Positions 6,714 through 11,644 of a stretch of 11,644 nucleotides of DNA are shown here, piece by piece; positions within the stretch are counted from its first letter, which is position 1; every line of letters begins with the position of its first letter. The position numbers and the translations under genes were made by a program. Under the pieces are notes generated by a model. It saw nothing but the letters and a program-made list of their open reading frames with translations. It did not search any database and had not been told where the DNA came from. Source of the DNA: UBA11606 sp039188975 (GTDB lineage: Bacteria > Actinomycetota > Acidimicrobiia > Acidimicrobiales > Aldehydirespiratoraceae); NCBI GenBank assembly GCA_039188975.1, contig JBCCYT010000138.1:1-11644 (forward strand), given 5' to 3'.

Positions 6714-7295
6714 TCAGTCGCCGAGCTGCTGGCGGGGACGGGCGGTGAGGGCGCGGATCAAGGGCGCGAAATGTTCGAGCGGGTACGTCTCGGCGTCAGG
6801 GTCAAAGGCCTGTTGATCCCAGTCGTCGGTGAACTGTGCACACAACGCCCACCAGGACTCGTTCTGGTCGTACTTGGTGAAGCGAAGGTCCGTCGGCGCG
6901 CCGAAGTGCCCGTAGTAGTGCGTTCCTTGGAAGTCCTGGTGGTTGAGGATCGCCCGGTAGACGTCGTCACGCACATAGGGCTTGATCATCTCTGCGGAGA
7001 TGGCGCCATGGTTGGGCACCGAGATCGCCTTGCCGACATCGTGCATGAGCGCCCCGAAGATCATCTCGTCGTCGGCACCAGCTTTTTCAGCCATGGTCGC
7101 CGTCTGGAGACAGTGGGTGAGCTGGTCGGTGATGAAACCGTCGCTGATGTCAGCAAGCGATTCGAGCAGCATGATCATCCGATCCGCGACCCGGCCCTGG
7201 TTGGCGTTGGTGCGCTGCCCGATGTGGGCCCACTGCTCGGCGGTGGACTCGTCCATCCGGGTGAAGCTGTTGGGGTTGGCATCGGTGACGGCCAT
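6714..7295 (-). CDS. HD-domain protein, probable mixed-valent diiron oxygenase type (PhnZ/TmpB/MIOX-like)
   Basis: A 193-aa soluble protein. Candidate metal ligands are H61 (QLTHCLQTA), H85-D86 (GALMHDVGK), H96 (PNHGAIS), H119 (LNHQDFQG) and a late acid D160 in FTDDWDQQAFDPD. Four His plus two Asp is the set used by the diiron HD oxygenases PhnZ, TmpB and inositol oxygenase. H61 to H85 spacing (24) equals H34 to H58 of PhnZ as I recall it. Simple HD hydrolases use fewer ligands. Length is close to PhnZ (about 190 aa). The substrate is unknown; an organophosphonate or polyol is possible. Start: ATG 7295 has a strong AAGGAG (7301-7306 on the complement) and a TACGAT -10-like box at 7326-7331. 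It is divergent from a D-arginine dehydrogenase-like flavoenzyme. An HD phosphohydrolase is the alternative reading. Confidence 0.8.
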   Translation of the reverse strand: MAVTDANPNSFTRMDESTAEQWAHIGQRTNANQGRVADRMIMLLESLADISDGFITDQLTHCLQTATMAEKAGADDEMIFGALMHDVGKAISVPNHGAISAEMIKPYVRDDVYRAILNHQDFQGTHYYGHFGAPTDLRFTKYDQNESWWALCAQFTDDWDQQAFDPDAETYPLEHFAPLIRALTARPRQQLGD

Positions 7296-7360
7296 CGGGA
7301 CTCCTTGATCGCTGCGAGCAAACAGATCGTAGTTGGCGAACCGGCTCGGGCACGAAGCCC

Positions 7361-7366
7361 TAGGGT
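7361..7366 (+). promoter_or_regulatory. -10 box TAGGGT for a leaderless DAO-type oxidase transcript
   Basis: TAGGGT matches TANNNT and ends six bases before ATG 7373, so transcription would start at or next to the start codon. No Shine-Dalgarno is present. The same box and spacing precede the flavoprotein gene start at 819. A matching -35 is not clear. Confidence 0.45.
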
Positions 7367-7372
7367 GCGTCC

Positions 7373-8521
7373 ATGACGAGTTGTGACGTCGTCGTGATCG
7401 GAGGCGGTATCGCTGGCGTGTCGGCCGGCGCGCGCCTCGCCGAACAGGGCGCGTCGGTGGTGTTGGTCGAGGCCGAGGAGACGTTGGCGTTTCACACCAC
7501 CGGCCGATCCGCCGCTCAGTATCTCGAGAACTACGGCAACGACGAGGTCCGAAAGCTGACGCTTGCGTCGAAGCCGTCCCTTCTCGCGTTCCTCGGCCCG
7601 CGACCTGAACTCAAGGTCGGACGTGCAAGCCGCGTCGATGCGCTCAAAGCAGAGGTCGAGCACGCGAAAGCGCTCGTGCCGTCGACGGAATTTCTCGACG
7701 GCGATCAGGCACGCGAGATCCTCCCGATCCTGCGGCCCGACATCGCCGGCGCCTTCTACGAGCCGGACTCGAAAGACATCGATGTCGCGGGCTATCACCA
7801 GTCGTTCGTCCAGCGTCTTCGAGCCAACGCTGGCGAGATCGTCGTCGCCGCACCTGTGCGTTCCCTCACCCGCAGCAACGGTACGTGGCAGGTCACCGCG
7901 GGGGACCACCAGATCCACGCACCGGTCGTGGTCAACGCCGCCGGAGCATGGGGCGACCGCATCGGTGCCCTCGCCGGGGCGGAGCCGCTGGGGCTCCATC
8001 CGCTTCGTCGAACGATCGCCATCGCGGCGATCCCCGACGAGTTCGAACCAGCCGAGGTGCAGCACTGGCCGATCACCGCATTCGAACCGGACGAGGGCGG
8101 CGCGATGGCCGGTTACTGCAAACCCGAACCAGGCGGCCTGCTCGTCTCACCCGCCGATGAGACGCTTTCGGAGCCGTGCGACGCCAAGCCAGAGGAGCTC
8201 GACGTTGCCCTTGGCCTTCACAACCTTGCGGCGTTCACCACCCTCGACGTGCGTCACGTCCGGTCGACCTGGGCTGGTTTGCGGACCTTCACCTCGGACC
8301 GCACACCGGTCAGCGGATTCGATCCCTCGGTCGACGGCTTCTATTGGCTCGTCGGCCAGGGTGGCTACGGCATCCACTCGTCGGATGCCCTCGCCCAGAT
8401 TGCGGCCTCCAACATCGGTTCGACCGCCTGGCCCGAACCGCTGACGACGCTCGGGCTGACGAGCGCCCACGTCGCAGCTGACCGATCGGGGCTCGCCGGC
8501 CCGCTGATCGCCGGCCACTGA
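7373..8521 (+). CDS. FAD-dependent D-amino acid/amine oxidoreductase (DAO family, D-arginine dehydrogenase-like)
   Basis: A 382-aa flavoenzyme. VVVIGGGIAGVSAGARL (6-22) is the FAD dinucleotide-binding motif and VEAEE (32-36) ends its second strand. FHTTGRSAAQY (40-50), KDIDVAGYHQ (134-143), VVNAAGAWGDRI (186-197), PLGLHPLRRT (205-214), STWAGLRTFTSDR (298-310) and VGQGGYGIHSS (327-337) follow D-arginine dehydrogenase (DauA, Pseudomonas) along its length as I recall it. Y54, R213, Y248 and R304 fall on DauA Y53, R222, Y249 and R305, residues known for substrate binding. H48 and T50 of DauA are replaced by Q49 and L51, so specificity may differ. It likely oxidises a D-amino acid or related amine to an imino acid, passing electrons to a quinone or oxygen. 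Divergent from the HD oxygenase-like gene over 77 bases, converging on the GCPVC gene. Confidence 0.88.
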   Translation: MTSCDVVVIGGGIAGVSAGARLAEQGASVVLVEAEETLAFHTTGRSAAQYLENYGNDEVRKLTLASKPSLLAFLGPRPELKVGRASRVDALKAEVEHAKALVPSTEFLDGDQAREILPILRPDIAGAFYEPDSKDIDVAGYHQSFVQRLRANAGEIVVAAPVRSLTRSNGTWQVTAGDHQIHAPVVVNAAGAWGDRIGALAGAEPLGLHPLRRTIAIAAIPDEFEPAEVQHWPITAFEPDEGGAMAGYCKPEPGGLLVSPADETLSEPCDAKPEELDVALGLHNLAAFTTLDVRHVRSTWAGLRTFTSDRTPVSGFDPSVDGFYWLVGQGGYGIHSSDALAQIAASNIGSTAWPEPLTTLGLTSAHVAADRSGLAGPLIAGH

Positions 8522-8540
8522 GCGCCGGTGTCAGGCCGGC
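8510..8540. terminator. Bidirectional terminator-like inverted repeat spanning two opposing stop codons
   Basis: GCCGGCC (8510-8516) and GGCCGGC (8534-8540) form a seven-base stem. CTGA (8518-8521) can also pair with TCAG (8531-8534). The repeat contains the oxidase stop (8519-8521) and the complement of the GCPVC gene stop (8531-8533). It has no T-runs, but the symmetric position between convergent genes supports a two-way terminator. Confidence 0.45.
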
Positions 8541-8980
8541 ACCGGGCAGGCGACGAGTTCGTAGGTCCGTAGCCGGTACCGCAGAGTCCAGATCAGCAGC
8601 GCCACCGCAACGAGCCCAACCAGCGGCTGTACGGGCGCCCACCACGACAGCGCTCCCGACGTCCCCACCAGGCCGACGACGAGCTGGTTGCACACCGGGC
8701 ACCCGACGGCGAGAAACGACACGAAACCGCCCCAGACGGTGCGGGTGTCCTGCTTGTCTTTCACATCGTCATCGGTGACCCGGATGGCGAAGATCAGCCC
8801 GATCAGCGCTGCGGTGACGGCCAGAATCACGTAGTCGATCGAGCGGACTGGCTCGGGACGACCGAAGAGGGGCGTGTCGATCAGGTCCGAGGGAACCGCG
8901 ATCAGCACCGCCGCCACCATCCCGTACGGGACGGCTCGGACCCACGTGCTGGTCGGCAGTGCTCGGAGCTGATCGATCAC
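8531..8980 (-). CDS. Four-helix membrane protein with GCPVC motif, unknown function
   Basis: A 149-aa membrane protein. Predicted helices lie at about 17-31, 49-67, 84-108 and 115-133, with an Arg-rich exit (RYRLRTY). VGCPVCNQL (92-100) places C94 and C97 inside the third helix, followed by the conserved-looking GTSGALSWWAPVQP (106-119). A loop of charged residues (70-80) separates helices two and three. I recall similar small CPVC proteins across actinobacteria but no proven function. A thiol-redox or metal-binding role is plausible from the CxxC only. VKOR-type identity is not supported, since the other VKOR cysteines are missing. Start: GTG at 8980, with TAGCGT (8988-8993 on the complement) seven bases upstream, suggests a leaderless start. 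It lies 27 bases downstream of the sortase stop on the same strand, so it may also be cotranscribed. Confidence 0.8.
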   Translation of the reverse strand: MIDQLRALPTSTWVRAVPYGMVAAVLIAVPSDLIDTPLFGRPEPVRSIDYVILAVTAALIGLIFAIRVTDDDVKDKQDTRTVWGGFVSFLAVGCPVCNQLVVGLVGTSGALSWWAPVQPLVGLVAVALLIWTLRYRLRTYELVACPVPA

Positions 8981-8987
8981 GCCGTCA

Positions 8988-8993
8988 ACGCTA
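8988..8993 (-). promoter_or_regulatory. -10-like box TAGCGT upstream of the GCPVC membrane protein
   Basis: On the complement, TAGCGT lies seven bases before the GTG start at 8980, fitting TANNNT and a leaderless start. No clear Shine-Dalgarno competes. It lies in the 27-base gap after the sortase gene, so it would be an internal promoter of that cluster. Confidence 0.35.
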
Positions 8994-9007
8994 GGCGATC
9001 GCCCGGT

Positions 9008-9808
9008 TCAAACCGGATCCGCGTACGCCACCACGTTGTCTTGGTAACTGTTGAGCCCACGGTTGAAATCGCCACCGCAGGTGATCAACACGACGGACGG
9101 CTCGCCCGTCTTGGAAAAGACCCGGTCGAACGGAAGCTCTTCCTTTTCGTACTGGCCTTTTTCGGTGATCTCGAACTCCCGCTCGGTCCCATCGTCGTAG
9201 CGAACGGTGAACCGATCGCCGACCTCGAGGTCGTCGAGGTTGCGGAACACGCCGTCCCGCCCGTTCCATGCGATGTGGGCGGCGAGCACGGACGAACCTT
9301 CTCGGCCTGGAGAGGGGCTCCAGCGGTACCAGCCGACTTCGGTGGCACCGGGGATCTCCATCTCGCCGTTGGGCTCGACGCCGACGTCTCGGATCGGGAC
9401 GTCGGAGACGTTGATCCCGTCGATCGTCAAGCCGACCGGTCGAGGGCCAGGGTCAGCCAGATCCGCCGTGGGATCGAATCGAATGTCGCCGACCGATCGG
9501 ATCTGATCGGCGAGCGGTGACAGCGGACGATCAGCAGCGACGTCGGCGACAGTCGCCGCGCCCGAGTCGTCGACCGAAGCCGCAGCGGCTGCCCGTGCGC
9601 CATCGTCGGTGTCGTCGGTGTCGTCGGCCGATGGAGCTGACGACTCGGACCGATCGAGCGGGGCGGGCTGCTCGGAAACGGCTGCGGAGGCCGCCGTCGG
9701 CGGAACGACGACCCCCGAGCCTGTCTCGTCCGAACCGCCGCTACCCGAGCACGCCGCACCGACAAGGGCGAAGGTGAGCGCAATGGTTGCGAGGCGGTTT
9801 GGCTGCAT
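9008..9808 (-). CDS. Class F-like sortase with lipoprotein-type N-terminus
   Basis: A 266-aa exported cysteine transpeptidase. Residues 1-19 form a signal peptide ending in ALVGAAC, with C20 a likely lipidated Cys (the -3 residue is Gly, so the lipobox is imperfect). Residues 21-120 are a disordered Ser/Ala/Asp/Thr linker including DDTDDTDD. The sortase beta-barrel spans about 124-266: RPVGLTIDGINVSDVPI, GEMEIPGATEVGWYRWSPSPGREGS, then catalytic H178 (LAAHIAW), C244 (LITCGGDF) and R250 or a nearby residue. The closing SYQDNVVAYA is typical of class F-like actinobacterial sortases. Its start lies 11 bases after the DUF4397 gene stop, same strand, so the neighbour is the prime candidate substrate. 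No strong Shine-Dalgarno is visible; translational coupling is likely. Confidence 0.9.
   Translation of the reverse strand: MQPNRLATIALTFALVGAACSGSGGSDETGSGVVVPPTAASAAVSEQPAPLDRSESSAPSADDTDDTDDGARAAAAASVDDSGAATVADVAADRPLSPLADQIRSVGDIRFDPTADLADPGPRPVGLTIDGINVSDVPIRDVGVEPNGEMEIPGATEVGWYRWSPSPGREGSSVLAAHIAWNGRDGVFRNLDDLEVGDRFTVRYDDGTEREFEITEKGQYEKEELPFDRVFSKTGEPSVVLITCGGDFNRGLNSYQDNVVAYADPV
9603..9629. repeat. Three tandem 9-base repeats in the sortase linker
   Basis: TCGTCGGTG occurs twice (9603-9611, 9612-9620) and a variant, TCGTCGGCC, follows (9621-9629). They encode the DDT-type repeat of the disordered linker (about residues 61-69). Such a unit can change copy number without a frameshift, altering linker length. 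Confidence 0.6.
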
Positions 9809-9819
9809 GGTGCAGGGAA

Positions 9820-10614
9820 TCAGCCCTGGACGAGCGCACTGCGACGGGTGCTGATGAACCCGAAACCGAGGAGCACGATGGCGCCGGCGACAACCAAGGC
9901 GAGGCCGTTGTTCGAGCCGGCGTCGACCGGGCTGTTACCGGTGTTGACGGCGGTCGGCGACGAGCCGAGGCCGGTGATGCTCTGGGTGAGGACGCTGAGG
10001 TTGCCGGCGTCGAGCGAGCCGACGGCGTAGACGATCAGCGAAGCACCTTCGGTGATGGGCAGATCGGCCGGGCCGATGACGACCGGTTCGGTGGTGCCGG
10101 CGGGCACGACTTCAGCGCTGATGGTGCCGGCGTCCAGATCGGCCTGGCCTTCGGCGCCGTTCGGCACACTCGTGAAGGCGGCGGAGCCGTTGGCGAGAAT
10201 GTCGACCTCAGGCGCAGCGGCGGTGTGACGCACGACGAGGCGGCCCTTGCCAGCGTCGATCGTGGAGGTGTCGTTCTCGAACACCGACGCCGTCGGGTTC
10301 CCGTCGGCGTCGAGGTGCGCAACGACGGTGAAGTTGCCAGAGGCGGGGACGGCGAAGTCACCGAGATCGAGGGCGACCGTATCCGTGCCGGCGAGGTTGA
10401 CCGTCAGGTTCGGCAGGGTCTGTCCAGCGAAGGCGGACAGGTCCTCCATCTGACCAAACGAGTAGCCGGCGATGACCACATCGCCGTCGACGACCACGTC
10501 GACATCGGTGTCGGGGATGCCGTGGGCGAGCATGATGGTCGCATCCTGTGCGCTCGCCGGATTGGCGAGCAGCATCGAGAAAAGTGCGACGAGGACGGCA
10601 AGTGCCTTCTTCAT
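9820..10614 (-). CDS. Secreted DUF4397-domain protein with C-terminal membrane anchor/sorting-like signal
   Basis: A 264-aa exported protein. The signal peptide MKKALAVLVALFSMLLANPASA ends with ASA before Q23. DUF4397 repeats follow, with DATIMLAHGIPDTDVDVVVDG (24-44), RLVVRHTAAAPEVDILANG (125-143) and a third beta-rich part to about 200. The C-terminus has AVNTG (222-226), an 11-residue spacer, a hydrophobic helix (about 238-256) and RRSALVQG. That layout is like a sortase sorting signal, but without a true LPXTG. Start: ATG 10614 has AGGAG (10623-10627 on the complement) eight bases upstream; an upstream GTG in frame would spoil the signal peptide. The gene is followed after 11 bases by the sortase. 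DUF4397 proteins are surface or wall proteins of unknown function, common in actinobacteria. Confidence 0.9.
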   Translation of the reverse strand: MKKALAVLVALFSMLLANPASAQDATIMLAHGIPDTDVDVVVDGDVVIAGYSFGQMEDLSAFAGQTLPNLTVNLAGTDTVALDLGDFAVPASGNFTVVAHLDADGNPTASVFENDTSTIDAGKGRLVVRHTAAAPEVDILANGSAAFTSVPNGAEGQADLDAGTISAEVVPAGTTEPVVIGPADLPITEGASLIVYAVGSLDAGNLSVLTQSITGLGSSPTAVNTGNSPVDAGSNNGLALVVAGAIVLLGFGFISTRRSALVQG

Positions 10615-10631
10615 GGGGGGTTCTCCTAAAT

Positions 10632-10664
10632 CCCGCACACCGCAGGGTTGGTGTGCTGTGCGGG
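10632..10664 (-). promoter_or_regulatory. Overlapping alternative hairpins in the DUF4397 gene leader
   Basis: CCCGCACA (10632-10639) can pair with TGTGCGGG (10657-10664), or GCACACC (10635-10641) with GGTGTGC (10650-10656). The two stems share bases 10635-10639. They end four bases before the AGGAG ribosome binding site. Either could be a terminator remnant of the upstream decarboxylase gene or a leader element modulating translation. Confidence 0.35.
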
Positions 10665-10678
10665 TCTACGGAGAGCCC

Positions 10679-10706
10679 ATCGAGGGCGGATGCACCGAGC
10701 CTCGAT
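10679..10706 (-). terminator. Inverted repeat downstream of the decarboxylase gene
   Basis: ATCGAGG (10679-10685) and CCTCGAT (10700-10706) form a seven-base stem starting ten bases after the decarboxylase stop (10717-10719). The loop is about 14 bases and there is no T-run. It is a candidate tail-less terminator separating the decarboxylase from the DUF4397-sortase cluster. Confidence 0.35.
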
Positions 10707-10716
10707 TTCGTGGGGG

Positions 10717-11644
10717 TCAGGTCGAGCTGGTGTGTTCGTCCATGAGGTCGAGCAAGCGTTCCAGGTGGGCCCGCTCGGTTCGTTCGACGCCGATGGAGAC
10801 CCGCGCCATCCAGCCGCCATCGAGCTGGGAGGGCGACAAGAACGCGGCACCCGACACGTTGATGCGGCGCACCCACTCGAGGTTGTGGTCGCTGATGGCC
10901 GCAGCATCGCCGAGCAACCGGTTCGGTGTGTGGCGAACACAGACGGTCTGCAACCGAACCGGAGCGATGACCTCCCATCCGGGCTTCGCGGCGACCTGCG
11001 CCGCGAACCACTGCGCGTTGTCGAGATCGCGACGCAACCGATCGGCGATGGCGTCGGGCCCGTCGATCCGAAGCTGGTACCAGAGCTTCAGCGCCCGGAA
11101 CCGACGTCCGAGCGGGATCCCCCAGTCGCGATACTGGGTGGCCTCTCCCCCGGCGGTCGACTGCAGGTAGCTCGGGTTGGTCGACATGACCCGGATGAGA
11201 TGCTCAGGGTCGCGGAGGTAGAGCAGGGACGTGTCGAGGATCGTGCCCATCCACTTGTGCGGGTTCCAGGAGATCGAATCGGCGTCTTCGATGCCCGCGA
11301 ACAGGTGGCGGTACTCGGGGAGCAACAGCGCCGAACCGGCCATCGCCGCGTCGGCGTGCACCCACGCGCCATGGGGGCGGGCGACCTCGATGATCTCCGG
11401 CAGCGGATCGAATGCGGTCACGCCGGTTGAACCGAGCGATGCCACCACGAACGCCGGGACCCCACCGGCGGCAACATCGGCGTCCATCGTGTGTCGCAGC
11501 GCATCGACGTTCATGTCTCGCGTGGTGGGGTCGACTTCGATCGACCGAATGTCGTCAGCTGCGTACCCTGCGAGCAGCGCGGCTTTGCGCACCGACGAGT
11601 GCGCTTCTTCCGTGGTGTACACGAGCAGCCGCTTGCCGAACCCG
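10717..11644 (-). CDS. Group II PLP-dependent amino-acid decarboxylase (aromatic-L-amino-acid decarboxylase type), partial
   Basis: The visible 308 residues are the middle and C-terminal part of a roughly 480-aa enzyme; the N-terminus lies beyond the right edge. The frame is open to the edge, reading GFGKRLLVYTTEEAHSSVRKA, so the GTG at 11622 is internal and not a start. Diagnostic parts: EAHSSVRKA (cofactor His), VVASLGSTGVTAFDPL, WVHADAAMAGSALL with the Asp that binds the pyridine nitrogen, and SISWNPHKWMGT, whose Lys (codon 11254-11256) forms the PLP Schiff base. After it come LYLRDPEHL and the C-terminal domain with FRALKLWYQLR. The family makes amines such as tryptamine, tyramine or phenethylamine from aromatic amino acids, with some members acting on glutamate or diaminobutyrate. 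The exact substrate is not readable. The fold type I family call is firm. Confidence 0.92.
   Translation of the reverse strand, partial: GFGKRLLVYTTEEAHSSVRKAALLAGYAADDIRSIEVDPTTRDMNVDALRHTMDADVAAGGVPAFVVASLGSTGVTAFDPLPEIIEVARPHGAWVHADAAMAGSALLLPEYRHLFAGIEDADSISWNPHKWMGTILDTSLLYLRDPEHLIRVMSTNPSYLQSTAGGEATQYRDWGIPLGRRFRALKLWYQLRIDGPDAIADRLRRDLDNAQWFAAQVAAKPGWEVIAPVRLQTVCVRHTPNRLLGDAAAISDHNLEWVRRINVSGAAFLSPSQLDGGWMARVSIGVERTERAHLERLLDLMDEHTSST

Noticed and set aside
9813..9828. Inverted repeat CAGGG/CCCTG between the DUF4397 and sortase genes
   Set aside because: Only five-base arms, overlapping a stop codon. Not enough to call a terminator inside a likely operon.
10615..10638. Eight-residue N-terminal extension of the DUF4397 protein from an upstream GTG
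   Set aside because: It would put MRDLGEPP before a textbook signal peptide and bypass the AGGAG site.
1..11644. CRISPR arrays, tRNA/rRNA genes, insertion sequences, phage or toxin-antitoxin genes
   Set aside because: Looked for direct repeats, cloverleaf patterns, transposase motifs and small paired genes. None was supported.

Overview
The window is a stretch of high-GC, densely coded bacterial chromosome. Codon use, short AT-poor spacers and the protein families (a class-F-like sortase next to a DUF4397 wall-type protein, D-arginine dehydrogenase-like oxidase, group II PLP decarboxylase, FGly sulfatase) point to an actinobacterium. The overall flavour suggests Acidimicrobiia (Ilumatobacter-like), but that is an inference that no rRNA in the window can confirm. 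No tRNA, rRNA, insertion sequence, phage gene or CRISPR array is visible, and no gap without a gene exceeds about 125 bases.

Layout. Positions 1-819 (minus) hold a nitronate monooxygenase-family flavoprotein cut by the left edge. It is divergent, across 57 bases containing a near-perfect palindrome, from selD (877-1914, plus). The selD gene is the highlight: an in-frame TGA at 916-918 falls exactly on the catalytic residue of selenophosphate synthetase and is followed by a bacterial SECIS-like hairpin, so the gene encodes a selenoprotein and the host should decode selenocysteine. Next on the plus strand come two small acidic, helical, paralogous proteins of unknown function (1954-2280 and 2327-2602) and an SDR oxidoreductase (2636-3406). 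A minus-strand HDOD signalling protein (3456-4349) diverges from a sulfatase (4474-5982), whose stop overlaps the start of a voltage-gated-like K+ channel (5979-6707).

An HD-domain protein of the PhnZ/inositol-oxygenase type (6714-7295, minus) diverges from a D-arginine dehydrogenase-like flavoenzyme (7373-8521, plus); together they may form a small oxidative catabolic pair. The right end is all minus strand. In transcription order it holds a group II amino-acid decarboxylase (cut by the right edge), a secreted DUF4397 protein with a C-terminal membrane anchor, a lipoprotein-type sortase, and a four-helix membrane protein with a GCPVC motif. The DUF4397 protein and sortase are 11 bases apart and look like a substrate-enzyme pair for surface attachment.

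Regulation. Several genes have a TANNNT -10-like box 6-8 bases before the start codon, which suggests leaderless transcripts (nitronate monooxygenase, SDR, DAO-type oxidase, GCPVC protein). Others have clear Shine-Dalgarno sequences (selD, HD protein, DUF4397 protein). Convergent gene ends carry GC-rich inverted repeats overlapping the stop codons. All functional statements come from reading motifs and from recall of families; no database search was run.
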